From a virus, in IMG/VR virus record IMGVR_UViG_3300046513_000221, positions 188,001-252,000 of that record: a stretch of DNA of 64,000 nt. One strand, 5' to 3'. Both the position numbers and the translations under genes were made by a program. Positions 8,269-15,053 of this stretch are shown piece after piece. Under the pieces are notes generated by a model. The model worked only from the letters and a program-made list of their open reading frames with translations, was not told the origin of the DNA and made no database searches. Every line of letters starts with the position of its first letter. Position 1 is the stretch's first letter.

Positions 8269-9288
8269 TTACGCTTTACTGAACGCGGAGGTCAGCTCCT
8301 GCAGCTTCTCAGCGGAAGCAGGTGCCGTGCTCTTGCGTTTGTGTTCTGTAGACTTCGGAGTTTTGGTTTGGTCTTTCTTCTGCGACGCGGCTGCGTCTTT
8401 CTGATTGCCAATACCGTCGGTTACCGCAGCTGGGAGGCGGTTCGAAGGAGCCTTGGTCGGCTCCTTTTTCTCTTTTGTCTCGGGGGCTTCAATTTTACTT
8501 GCGACCACCGCTTCCTGGACTTCTTTCGCTTCCGGGAAGTTGAAACGTTTCTGCTTCGGGAAGATCTTGCTGAAGATCTTGGTCAAATCGTCGCCGAACA
8601 GGTCGGCGTGTTGTACGACTACCAGCTCGCCACCGATTTCTTCACACACTTTGATCATGTTGATGAAATGGTACAGAGCGAGGATCTGACGCTTGCGCAT
8701 CCAATCCTTCGGTTGGTCGTTCTCGTCGAGGATAACCTCTTCGATGTACGCTGGGATAACGAAGTGCTGGTTCGGCACGAAGCATTTCACTTCAGGTACG
8801 AACTTGTCTTCGATCAGGTCGGGAGTGGCAGCGCTATGGAAAACGTGAATCGTCACGGCTGACTTCGTGACTACGTGATCCTTGAGGACTGGCCATTCGG
8901 CCTCGTCAAATTCGTGGTAACGAACGTTGACGCCCAACTTGTTGAACTGCTGCAGCAGGAAGGTGCCGATCAACGAACCATGTTGGACATAGATTTCAGT
9001 CGCTTTGGTCAATTGTATCAGTGCATCCATACGGCTGTACGCCTCGTAGAAACGAGCCGCACGGCGACGTTGAGTTTCGCTGAGCGCAGGACGGTTGAAC
9101 TGTTTTTCACCATTGTCCTTCTGGTGACCGCGCTGTTCAGACGCTTTGTTAGCTGGCTTGCCAGCGATGACAGCTTTCATGAAAACAGGAATTGCAGCAC
9201 GTTCGCCGCGCCGGAAAGGGGTGAGGACAACATCCGCTTTCGCGTGCTGACTATCAGGTGCTTGTTTCCAGAAAGTGTTGATTTTCAT
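8269..9288 (-). CDS. Hypothetical protein with Lys/Ala-rich C-terminal tail
   Basis: 339 residues from the ATG at 9288, which has AAGGGA nine bases upstream; an in-frame ATG 51 bases earlier lacks such a site. Residues 1-240 look globular, with the blocks ALSETQRRRAARFYEAYSRM and LKDHVVTKSAVTIHVF. The last 90 residues are a low-complexity tail of Lys, Ala, Pro, Thr and Glu. I do not recognise the family. The gene starts from the divergent region that holds the ATATAATATATC motif. Confidence 0.7.
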   Translation of the reverse strand: MKINTFWKQAPDSQHAKADVVLTPFRRGERAAIPVFMKAVIAGKPANKASEQRGHQKDNGEKQFNRPALSETQRRRAARFYEAYSRMDALIQLTKATEIYVQHGSLIGTFLLQQFNKLGVNVRYHEFDEAEWPVLKDHVVTKSAVTIHVFHSAATPDLIEDKFVPEVKCFVPNQHFVIPAYIEEVILDENDQPKDWMRKRQILALYHFINMIKVCEEIGGELVVVQHADLFGDDLTKIFSKIFPKQKRFNFPEAKEVQEAVVASKIEAPETKEKKEPTKAPSNRLPAAVTDGIGNQKDAAASQKKDQTKTPKSTEHKRKSTAPASAEKLQELTSAFSKA

Positions 9289-9360
9289 GAGGTAGATCCC
9301 TTCTTTGTATTGTTCCCAGTTTTGGTGTAGCGATATCACTATCTCTGCATGATACCGTCA

Positions 9361-9372
9361 ATATAATATATC
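9361..9372. promoter_or_regulatory. AT-rich promoter-like motif in a divergent intergenic region
   Basis: ATATAATATATC lies between divergent genes (starts at 9288 minus and 9442 plus). The motif is nearly palindromic, so its direction is not clear. Confidence 0.45.
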
Positions 9373-9441
9373 AGCGATTCGACCGTAGATTCGAAATGTG
9401 AACTTCTCTATAGTCGATCACTAAAATTGCTGTTGGAAAAC

Positions 9442-10197
9442 ATGAAAAAACTCAAACAGAAAAAGATAACAGTCGTCAACGACGACGCCGAAGAGCCGGT
9501 CGAGGTAGTGACCCCTAAGGCGAAACCCACCAAAGCGAAGTCAGTAAAGATGGACATCGAGAACATCGATGCACCGGATGACAACGTGGAGATCCTTGGC
9601 AAGAGCCAAGCGTACTCGCTCGCGATGTACGTGGACAAGCAGATGGACCCGAAGCTGTTCATCAAGTTCATCAAGCGTGTCGAGCGCCTCGTCCGTGGCA
9701 ACGTGGACTACAAGCTCTACCTCGACTACCTCCGCGAGGAGCGCGGTCTGAACAAGTGCGCTATCTTCCACAACGTCACATCGCAGCGCGCCGAGATCCA
9801 GCTGCACCATGTCCTGAGTAACCTGTACACCATCTGCATCACGGTGTGCAACCGCCTACTCAGCACCGAAAAGAAGGTCTCGTCCTTCATTCTCGCCGAT
9901 GAGGTCATCCGTCTGCACCTTGAGGACAAGATCGCACTGGTTCCTCTGAGCACCACCGTCCACGAACTCGTACACGCCGAGAAGATCCAGATCCCCAAGT
10001 CCCAGATCTACGGCAACTACGCCGCGTACTACGAACAGCACGAAGCCTTCATGGATGACTATGAGAAGGCCATCTATTCGAACAACGAGAAGCTACTGAT
10101 CATCGACCGCGAGGTCGTTTCCGAGCTTGAATATAAACCATCCGGCTCATCCGCAGCCGCCAACGAAGTAGAGGAAGCCGAAGATGAATCTGAATGA
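9442..10197 (+). CDS. Unknown phage protein, paralogue of the gene at 11.3 kb
   Basis: 251 residues from ATG 9442 (TTGGAAAAC upstream). The first 35 residues are charged. The core shares an extended pattern with the protein encoded at 11305-12039: F-I-K-x-V-E-R-L-V-R-G-N-x-x-Y-x-x-Y-L-x-Y-L, then ADEVIRLHLEDKIALVPL, TVHELVHAEKI and YGNYAAYYEQHE. The H-E-L-V-H string looks like a zinc protease motif but is H-Q-L-A-H in the paralogue and lacks the HExxH spacing, so I do not call a protease. It overlaps the next gene by 14 bases. Confidence 0.75.
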   Translation: MKKLKQKKITVVNDDAEEPVEVVTPKAKPTKAKSVKMDIENIDAPDDNVEILGKSQAYSLAMYVDKQMDPKLFIKFIKRVERLVRGNVDYKLYLDYLREERGLNKCAIFHNVTSQRAEIQLHHVLSNLYTICITVCNRLLSTEKKVSSFILADEVIRLHLEDKIALVPLSTTVHELVHAEKIQIPKSQIYGNYAAYYEQHEAFMDDYEKAIYSNNEKLLIIDREVVSELEYKPSGSSAAANEVEEAEDESE

Positions 10198-10504
10198 AAT
10201 GATCCAGTACCTGCTGCTCGACGAGCAGTACGATCTGCTGAATGAGAAGGCTAAGAGCGACTTCGAGAAGCTCAAGGACAACAAGGTTGCTCTGACTGAC
10301 GATGAACGCGCACAGTGCATGAGCTCCAAGGCTGTCTGGCACTTCCACCCTTCCAAGAAAGCTACCCCGGCTGTGTGGAAGTCGGTTCATCCGGAGACGA
10401 AGAAGGTGACTTTCGTTACCAACACTCATCGCGCTTACAACACGGCACCGACTCTGAAGGGAGCGATCAGTCGCTTCCACAGCTTCATCAAGAGCACTGC
10501 CTAA
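10184..10504 (+). CDS. Hypothetical protein
   Basis: 106 residues; ATG lies inside the end of the previous gene, with GAGGAAG upstream. The first half is helical and acidic (DEMI-like LNEMIQYLLLDEQYDLL), the second half basic (KKATPAVWKSVHPETKKV, SRFHSFIKS). I do not recognise the family. It is co-transcribed with the paralogue gene upstream and the 46-residue gene downstream. Confidence 0.65.
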   Translation: MNLNEMIQYLLLDEQYDLLNEKAKSDFEKLKDNKVALTDDERAQCMSSKAVWHFHPSKKATPAVWKSVHPETKKVTFVTNTHRAYNTAPTLKGAISRFHSFIKSTA

Positions 10505-10515
10505 AAGGAACTGCT

Positions 10516-10656
10516 ATGAAATCCGTCCAAGAGTTCATGAAGGAGCTGGAGTACGAAGAGGTCAACAACAACCTCAACGAGCGCTACATCGGTATGGACG
10601 TCGGCACTATGCTGTCCCATCTGGTCAGCGACGATTCCGCGAAGCAAGAGAAATAA
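10516..10656 (+). CDS. Small hypothetical protein
   Basis: 46 residues, start ATG with AAAAGGAAC upstream, 11 bases after the previous stop. Acidic and helical (VQEFMKELEYEEVNNNLNER). No recognised family. The good ribosome binding site and the terminator straight after the stop support it as a real gene. Confidence 0.6.
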   Translation: MKSVQEFMKELEYEEVNNNLNERYIGMDVGTMLSHLVSDDSAKQEK

Positions 10657-10698
10657 AAAAAGATTGGAACTACCCCACGCAGGGGTAGTTCCGCTTTA
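10655..10698. terminator. Bidirectional terminator
   Basis: A-tract, then stem GGAACTACCCC / GGGGTAGTTCC (10666-10692), then GCTTTAT. It lies between convergent genes; the 3' end of the minus gene begins at 10696. Confidence 0.75.
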
Positions 10699-11220
10699 TA
10701 CCCAATCACGCAGCAGCGCCACGGCGTGCTTCAGTGGGACGAAGCTGAAGAGCTTCATGATCGAGACATTGATGCCGTTGGTGTTCCGGCGCGACTTGAG
10801 TTCTTCCAGATACGTCCTGTGTCCTCCGGGGAAGTGTCCGTTGTAGCCGGTGAAGCCGCGCCCCATACCTCCCGGAACGTTGGAGTTGTAAGAGGAATGG
10901 TTGGACGGAGCCGGGTTGTTGTACATACTGTAGCTTTGGCTCTGTCCCATTCCGCGCTGGACGATCTTCTCGTTCTCCTCCTCGGCCTCGATCTGCCTCT
11001 CCAGCTCCTTGTCCTTCAGGTAGACCGTGGTCAGCAGGTGGCTGTTCCGCACCACGTACTCCGTGTTGGCGATCAGCCAGCGGTACAGCTCGCCACGGCT
11101 GCGGAAGACTACTCCATTCTTCGGATTGACCGGCAAGCGGGTGAAGTCCTTGGTCTGGACGTATTCGTACCCGCAGTCGTACGTCAGGTTCATTCGACTA
11201 CTGAGTTCTTTGGAGTTCAT
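10696..11220 (-). CDS. Hypothetical protein with Gly/Asn/Ser-rich linker
   Basis: 174 residues from ATG 11220 (AAGGA seven bases upstream). The N-terminal 80 residues look folded (GELYRWLIANTEYVVRNSHL). The middle is a flexible stretch rich in Ser, Asn, Gly and Tyr (NNPAPSNHSSYNSNVPGGMG). The last 35 residues look helical and hydrophobic. The family is not recognised. Starts from a divergent region with the AT motif. Confidence 0.65.
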   Translation of the reverse strand: MNSKELSSRMNLTYDCGYEYVQTKDFTRLPVNPKNGVVFRSRGELYRWLIANTEYVVRNSHLLTTVYLKDKELERQIEAEEENEKIVQRGMGQSQSYSMYNNPAPSNHSSYNSNVPGGMGRGFTGYNGHFPGGHRTYLEELKSRRNTNGINVSIMKLFSFVPLKHAVALLRDWV

Positions 11221-11273
11221 ATGCACTTCCTTTAGAGTTTACTGTTTAAACGGTACCTTAAGGATAACAATCC

Positions 11274-11286
11274 TATATTATATATT
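11274..11286 (-). promoter_or_regulatory. AT-rich promoter-like motif in a divergent region
   Basis: TATATTATATATT on the plus strand (ATATAATATA on the minus) sits between divergent starts at 11220 (minus) and 11305 (plus). The direction is uncertain. Confidence 0.4.
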
Positions 11287-11304
11287 AATTTATTCTTCTG
11301 CGCC

Positions 11305-12039
11305 ATGAAAAAAGACGAAGACCAACCCATGAGTGCCGATCATTTCTCTCTATACGGCACATCTGGATTTTACGCGACATACAACTTGGTGGAGAACGAG
11401 AAGGCTCGCACCCGCTTCATCCAAGGCGTCGAGCAGATCGTCCGTGGATCCTTCGAGTACTCGAATTTCATCAAGTACCTGAAGACCGAGGCCAAGCTCA
11501 CGTACTGCGATGTGCTGACGGGCCTGAACGAGGACATCATGAAGGATCTCAGCCTTGAGATGCATCACTACCCGTTCACCCTGTACGACATCACAGAGAC
11601 GGTGCTGATGAAGCACCTGCTGAACAACATGGACTTCACCCGGCTGAGTATCGCCAACGAGGTGATGGACCTACACTTCTCCTTGCAGGTCGGGATCATT
11701 CCCCTGACTCTGACCGTCCACCAGCTGGCGCACAGCGGCGGGATCATCGCGGATCTGGACAACATCTTCGGCAACTACACGAAGTTCGCCGAGGACTACG
11801 AGCTTTTCATCCCCGAACCTGCAATGACGAGGCTGAAGGTCTACGAGTCCAAGAGCAAGAACAAGGCTCTGCTCAAGAACACCAATCGCAACACGCTGGA
11901 ATTCAACCCAGGCCTGTTCGTCATCGACTACGAGCCTACCTCCGGCGATCCGGAAGTTGACCAGTGGGAGAAGGGCAAAAAGCCGCCACCTTGGGATCCA
12001 GTAGCGGCCTTCGGTGAAGACACATCCTATGGAGATTGA
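11305..12039 (+). CDS. Unknown phage protein, paralogue of the gene at 9.4 kb
   Basis: 244 residues. No clear ribosome binding site precedes ATG 11305, so the exact start is uncertain. It shares with the 9.4 kb protein the blocks R-F-I-x-G-V-E-Q-I-V-R-G-S-F-E-Y, IANEVMDLHFSLQVGIIPL, TVHQLAHSGGII and IFGNYTKFAEDYELF, at the same spacing. The C-terminus ends in an acidic, Pro-rich tail (KKPPPWDPVAAFGED). Function unknown; both copies lie close together on the same strand, pointing to tandem duplication followed by divergence. Confidence 0.75.
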   Translation: MKKDEDQPMSADHFSLYGTSGFYATYNLVENEKARTRFIQGVEQIVRGSFEYSNFIKYLKTEAKLTYCDVLTGLNEDIMKDLSLEMHHYPFTLYDITETVLMKHLLNNMDFTRLSIANEVMDLHFSLQVGIIPLTLTVHQLAHSGGIIADLDNIFGNYTKFAEDYELFIPEPAMTRLKVYESKSKNKALLKNTNRNTLEFNPGLFVIDYEPTSGDPEVDQWEKGKKPPPWDPVAAFGEDTSYGD

Positions 12040-12040
12040 T

Positions 12041-12283
12041 ATGAACGAACAGCAAGTACGAAGGGAATTGGCGGCACAGGTCGCCGCCGGGACCATCAGC
12101 GCGTGCGCCTGTATGGGTGCCGTGTACGGGGAACCGCACTGCCCTTGCAAAATGAAGCAACTCGGTCTCCCCAGCTCACCGGCGCACATCGCCGCCAACG
12201 AGAAGGCGAACGAAGACCTCAAGAAGCTCTTCGGCCCCGGTGGCGTATTTCATCGACCCGCTCCCGCTCCAGAAAGTACTTGA
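12041..12283 (+). CDS. Small Cys-rich protein, possible zinc-binding
   Basis: 80 residues from ATG 12041 with ATGGAGATTGAT upstream. A cluster of four Cys (ISACACMG, then HCPCKMKQLG) could bind a metal. The last 65 bases overlap the 3' end of the convergent glycosylase gene, so the two genes share sequence in opposite strands. I do not recognise the family. Confidence 0.6.
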   Translation: MNEQQVRRELAAQVAAGTISACACMGAVYGEPHCPCKMKQLGLPSSPAHIAANEKANEDLKKLFGPGGVFHRPAPAPEST

Positions 12284-12689
12284 GCATGTGGTCCTCCGGA
12301 GCGATTTCCTGATACCGCATCCCGAGAACGAAGATGCAGTAGGACTCCATAGCGTAGTTGCCGACCTGCGGTAGCTTCATGACGGACTCGAACGAGTGCC
12401 AATCCTCTGCTTCCGAATAGGCTCTCGACAGGGTTCTGATAGCCTGAGTCCTGACCACTCCGAAACCCAGCGGCTTGAGCAGGGTGTAGACCTCCTCGTC
12501 GGAGGCCAGTACAAGAAAGTCCTCCGGACTGGGGAACCTTCTGAATAACTCGACAGCGATAGGCTTCGCCACGCTGCCTCTTGCCCGGCGCACTAGAGTG
12601 GCGCAGACGAGAACCTTCCAAGGATCGTTTGCGTACTCCTCCTGAACCAGCCGGTAACCTTCAGGTACGATATCAGTTCTAGTTGACAT
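12219..12689 (-). CDS. MBD4-like HhH-GPD DNA glycosylase
   Basis: 156 residues, the size of one glycosylase domain. The sequence follows the catalytic domain of the vertebrate mismatch glycosylase MBD4 closely: LVQEEYANDPWKVLV at the start, LLKPLGFGVVRTQAIRTLS, the helix-hairpin-helix LPQVGNYAMESYCIF (106-120), and the catalytic block PEDHMLKYF with Asp133. In MBD4 the corresponding Asp (in PEDHKLNKY) attacks the base at T:G or U:G mismatches. No methyl-binding domain and no iron-sulfur cysteines are present. Likely reaction: removal of thymine, uracil or a related base opposite G. It overlaps the end of a plus-strand gene by 65 bases. Confidence 0.85.
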   Translation of the reverse strand: MSTRTDIVPEGYRLVQEEYANDPWKVLVCATLVRRARGSVAKPIAVELFRRFPSPEDFLVLASDEEVYTLLKPLGFGVVRTQAIRTLSRAYSEAEDWHSFESVMKLPQVGNYAMESYCIFVLGMRYQEIAPEDHMLKYFLERERVDEIRHRGRRAS

Positions 12690-12742
12690 GGCATCGAATC
12701 CTCCAACAGTAGCATAGCAATTTCATATTTGGATCACACAAA

Positions 12743-13078
12743 ATGTTCGGATTCCTCAAACGTAAGCCGGTAGCTCCACCTCCGCTTCCAACCTTCGACT
12801 TCGAGAAAGATACCCAGTATCTCTTCTCGATGATCGCGACCTACATTGAGAGCGAGAAGTTCAAGCTCCGGATTCACCAGAAGACCCTGATGACGGACAA
12901 CGACATCACGGAGATCTCCGTGGCGCTGCTCACCAGCGTCATCGAGTCCATCGCGGAGCCGTATCGCCGCATGCTCACCAAGTACATTCCCGATGAGAAG
13001 ATCGACGACTTCATCGCCGAGATCATCATCCGCAACATGGTGGAGGCAGGTATCACCATCAACCAATCGACAGTGTAA
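12743..13078 (+). CDS. Hypothetical protein
   Basis: 111 residues. N-terminus MFGFLKRKPVAPPPLP, then a helical domain (FDFEKDTQYLFSMIATYIES ... YIPDEKIDDFIAEIII). The first residues resemble the N-terminus of the chaperonin in this window (MFEFLKRKKP). It lies next to the Acb2-like gene (9-base gap). No function recognised. Confidence 0.65.
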   Translation: MFGFLKRKPVAPPPLPTFDFEKDTQYLFSMIATYIESEKFKLRIHQKTLMTDNDITEISVALLTSVIESIAEPYRRMLTKYIPDEKIDDFIAEIIIRNMVEAGITINQSTV

Positions 13079-13087
13079 GGAGAAAGC

Positions 13088-13396
13088 ATGGACAACCAGC
13101 ATCAAAAGATTTCGGGTTACAGGGACTTCGGTCAGGAGACCATCGATAAGATCAACGAGATCAAGGGTCTGGGCAACGGCCAACTGAAGCCCCTGATCGA
13201 CCGTCTGATAGCCGACCACGGCGCAGAGCTGCACCAGACGATCGGTATGCAGACCTCGATGACCGAGGAAGAGTACCTCGCCAAGATGGCCGAATTGGCC
13301 GACGCAAGCAAAAACATGGGAACGGCACAGGAACATCTGCGTATCGGTTTCATGATGCTGATCCGGGTGGTCGCCCGTCCGAAGACCGAGTACTAA
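13088..13396 (+). CDS. Acb2-like cyclic-nucleotide sponge (anti-CBASS / anti-Thoeris)
   Basis: 102 residues, AAGGAGAAAGC before the ATG. The N-terminus reads KISGYRDFGQETIDKINEIK followed by a helix; the C-terminus ends EHLRIGFMMLIRVVARP. Phage Acb2 proteins (Acb2/Tad1 hairpin-domain family, including T4 Vs.4) have the same order: I-x-G-Y-R-x-L, then N-x-I-K, then a final helix with L-Q-x-G-F-M-x-L-x-R-A-V-A-x-P. They form hexamers that bind cyclic di- and trinucleotides, blocking CBASS and in some cases Thoeris signalling. The assignment is by motif memory, not by alignment. Its neighbours are a glycosylase and a tRNA-like sequence. Confidence 0.75.
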   Translation: MDNQHQKISGYRDFGQETIDKINEIKGLGNGQLKPLIDRLIADHGAELHQTIGMQTSMTEEEYLAKMAELADASKNMGTAQEHLRIGFMMLIRVVARPKTEY

Positions 13397-13403
13397 GATC
13401 AAC

Positions 13404-13479
13404 GGGGCGTAACTGTCACATACGGGAGACAGCGGGTGAAATACTCGGGCGCAGGGTTAAACTCCCTCACGCTCCACCA
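13404..13479 (+). tRNA. tRNA-like sequence, unusual or degenerate
   Basis: 76 bases. A 7-bp acceptor stem GGGGCGT / ACGCTCC (one G-U pair) is followed by an encoded ACCA. A 5-bp D-like stem CTGTC / GACAG has a 10-base loop containing GGG. The T-like arm (4 bp plus a C-C mismatch; loop TTAAACT) falls exactly at positions 49-65. The central arm CGGGT / ACTCG has only a 5-base loop (GAAAT), or a 7-base loop with 4 bp but no T33. No normal anticodon can be assigned. It may be a defective tRNA or a tRNA mimic. It starts 8 bases after the Acb2-like stop. Confidence 0.45.
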
Positions 13480-13482
13480 AAA

Positions 13483-13527
13483 AAGAAAGCACCTTGACAC
13501 CGAAATGGCGTCAAGGTGCGTTTCTTA
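13483..13527. terminator. Bidirectional terminator
   Basis: A-rich tract, then stem GCACCTTGAC / GTCAAGGTGC (13489-13519), then GTTTCTTA. Follows the tRNA-like sequence and faces the convergent minus gene. Confidence 0.8.
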
Positions 13528-14292
13528 CACCAGCAGCTGAATAAGCGGCTGAAGGAAGTTCTCGTAGTTGTAGCTGATGTCCAGCTCCTCAAGCTGATCA
13601 TCCTGAATGTACTCGAAGTACACGTCGTTGCTCGCCAGCCGCAGCTTGAGCTTGTACTGGTAGATGGCGTTCAGTTCCCGGTAGTAGTCGTGAGCCAGCT
13701 CCAGACTGACGTAGCAGTGACGTAATTCTTGGAGATAGTCGAAGATGAACTGCTTGTCCTTGTACTCGTAGAACTTCATGAGAATCTTGATCTCTTCGAT
13801 CAGATTGTCCTTGGCCTCCACGTCGTGATCCAGCCCCTTGAACCAGAACCTGTCGGTCTTGGCGTGCAGGAAGAACTCCTTCTTCCGCAGGAGCATGTAT
13901 GACGATGCCGTCTCCCGGAGCGTGAAGACCACGTTGTCGAACTCCAGCACGGTCGGCTTCTGGTCGTACATCGTGATCGAGTCCTTCTTGACGCTGAGGA
14001 TCCGGTCCTCGTCGATCTCGTTGTGCTCCCTGAAGAGCCTCATGTGCTCGATGAATCCGTCGTTCAGCTGCTTGACGAACTCCTTGTTGTCCCTCGCGTA
14101 CTTACCGATCTCGATGTGACGCTGCTTCTTGGTCATCCCGGATATCTGCTTGACGAACTTCTCGGGCAGCAGTCCGTTGTTCTTCGATATCGACCAGCCC
14201 CCCTCGATGATGTCGTACTCCTGAATGCTCTTGTTCTTCAGAACGAGAATGTCCTCGTTCAGGTAGACGAGTGAGTTCACGCTTCCAGACAT
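13525..14292 (-). CDS. Hypothetical protein
   Basis: 255 residues, largely helical and charged. Blocks include LNEDILVLKNKSIQEYDIIE, KFVKQISGMTKKQRHIEIGK and DKQFIFDYLQELRHCYVSLE. There is no signal peptide or membrane segment. I do not recognise the family. It starts from a divergent region rich in AATTATATATT motifs. Confidence 0.7.
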   Translation of the reverse strand: MSGSVNSLVYLNEDILVLKNKSIQEYDIIEGGWSISKNNGLLPEKFVKQISGMTKKQRHIEIGKYARDNKEFVKQLNDGFIEHMRLFREHNEIDEDRILSVKKDSITMYDQKPTVLEFDNVVFTLRETASSYMLLRKKEFFLHAKTDRFWFKGLDHDVEAKDNLIEEIKILMKFYEYKDKQFIFDYLQELRHCYVSLELAHDYYRELNAIYQYKLKLRLASNDVYFEYIQDDQLEELDISYNYENFLQPLIQLLV

Positions 14293-14329
14293 AGTGTCTC
14301 CTCGTACAGTTGATCTTTAGGTTTGTTTT

Positions 14330-14402
14330 GCGAATATATAATTCTCATGATTGCACTTGGGATGCGCATTGACATCCTTCAACATATAAATTATATATTT
14401 GT
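14330..14402. promoter_or_regulatory. Divergent promoter-like region
   Basis: Two inverted copies of AATTATATATTYG lie at about 14333-14345 (minus orientation) and 14388-14400 (plus orientation), between divergent starts at 14292 and 14454. Confidence 0.45.
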
Positions 14403-14453
14403 AATCGATTTCTCAATTTCCCGCACGGCGGGAGATGAATATCTGGAGAGTAA

Positions 14454-14966
14454 ATGAGTATTGCTTACTTCACGGTGCCGAACGATCAGCACCAAGTAAC
14501 CAACATTGCGGCCGCGATGGATTCCCGTGATCTCGACGATCACGATATCATCAACATCGAAACGGTCAACGCCAACACTCTCGTGAAGGTATGGTTCCGC
14601 CAAGTTAAGATGGTTCCTTCCGGCGTCAAGGTCGCCGAGATTGATGTCTCGAAGGCTATGGCGTCCAACATGATCACCAATGCCGGTCAGCTGGTTGCCG
14701 CATTCGGCGCACCGCAGACCCGCTATGAGCCGCCTCCTAACCCGGACGCTCATCCGGAGACGAGCTACGACCCGGCAGGATGGACTCCGGGCGTCAAGTA
14801 CGAGAAGGGTGATAAGGTCACCCTCAACGGTGAAGTCAAGGTAATCGGCAATAGCGGTACCTCCGCAGATCTGGATCCGAAGCCAACCGTCCCAGCAACT
14901 GATGTAAATCAAGCCAAAAGCAAGATCGCACTGAAGTCGCTCCCGAACAGTAAGCACCGCCGCTAA
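14454..14966 (+). CDS. Hypothetical protein with a C-terminal carbohydrate-binding-like segment
   Basis: 170 residues, GGAGAGTAA before the ATG. The first 80 residues look like a small beta-rich domain (DDHDIINIETVNANTLVKVW). The C-terminal part contains AGWTPGVKYEKGDKVTLNG, reminiscent of the W-x-x-G-x-x-Y-x-x-G-D-x-V pattern of CBM5/12-type chitin-binding modules, which also occur on phage capsids and fibres. The match is short and tentative. A virion surface role would fit. Followed by a terminator. Confidence 0.55.
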   Translation: MSIAYFTVPNDQHQVTNIAAAMDSRDLDDHDIINIETVNANTLVKVWFRQVKMVPSGVKVAEIDVSKAMASNMITNAGQLVAAFGAPQTRYEPPPNPDAHPETSYDPAGWTPGVKYEKGDKVTLNGEVKVIGNSGTSADLDPKPTVPATDVNQAKSKIALKSLPNSKHRR

Positions 14967-14970
14967 ACGA

Positions 14971-15011
14971 AAAATGCTATATGGGTCAACAGATTCATAT
15001 AGCATTTTTAT
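14971..15011 (+). terminator. Intrinsic terminator
   Basis: Stem AAATGCTATATG / CATATAGCATTT with a T-run, directly after the stop at 14966. Confidence 0.75.
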
Positions 15012-15013
15012 CG

Positions 15014-15033
15014 ATTTCGCGTTATAATGCAAA
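15014..15033 (+). promoter_or_regulatory. Promoter-like motif ATTTCGCGTTATAATGCAAA
   Basis: 18 of these 20 bases recur on the minus strand at 38266-38285 before another unit. It contains TATAAT as a -10-like element and lies 21 bases before the ATG at 15054. No convincing -35 element is visible. Confidence 0.55.
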
Positions 15034-15053
15034 GATGTGGCCGAGGGTGCAAA

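Noticed and set aside
9955-9990. HELVHAE as a zinc-protease motif in the 251-residue paralogue
   Set aside because: The HExxH spacing is not met (H-E-L-V-H has one, but the paralogue has H-Q-L-A-H and no third ligand is seen), so the Glu is not conserved.
14454-14966. Classing the 170-residue protein as a chitinase
   Set aside because: Only a short carbohydrate-binding-like segment is present; no catalytic glycosidase motif is seen.
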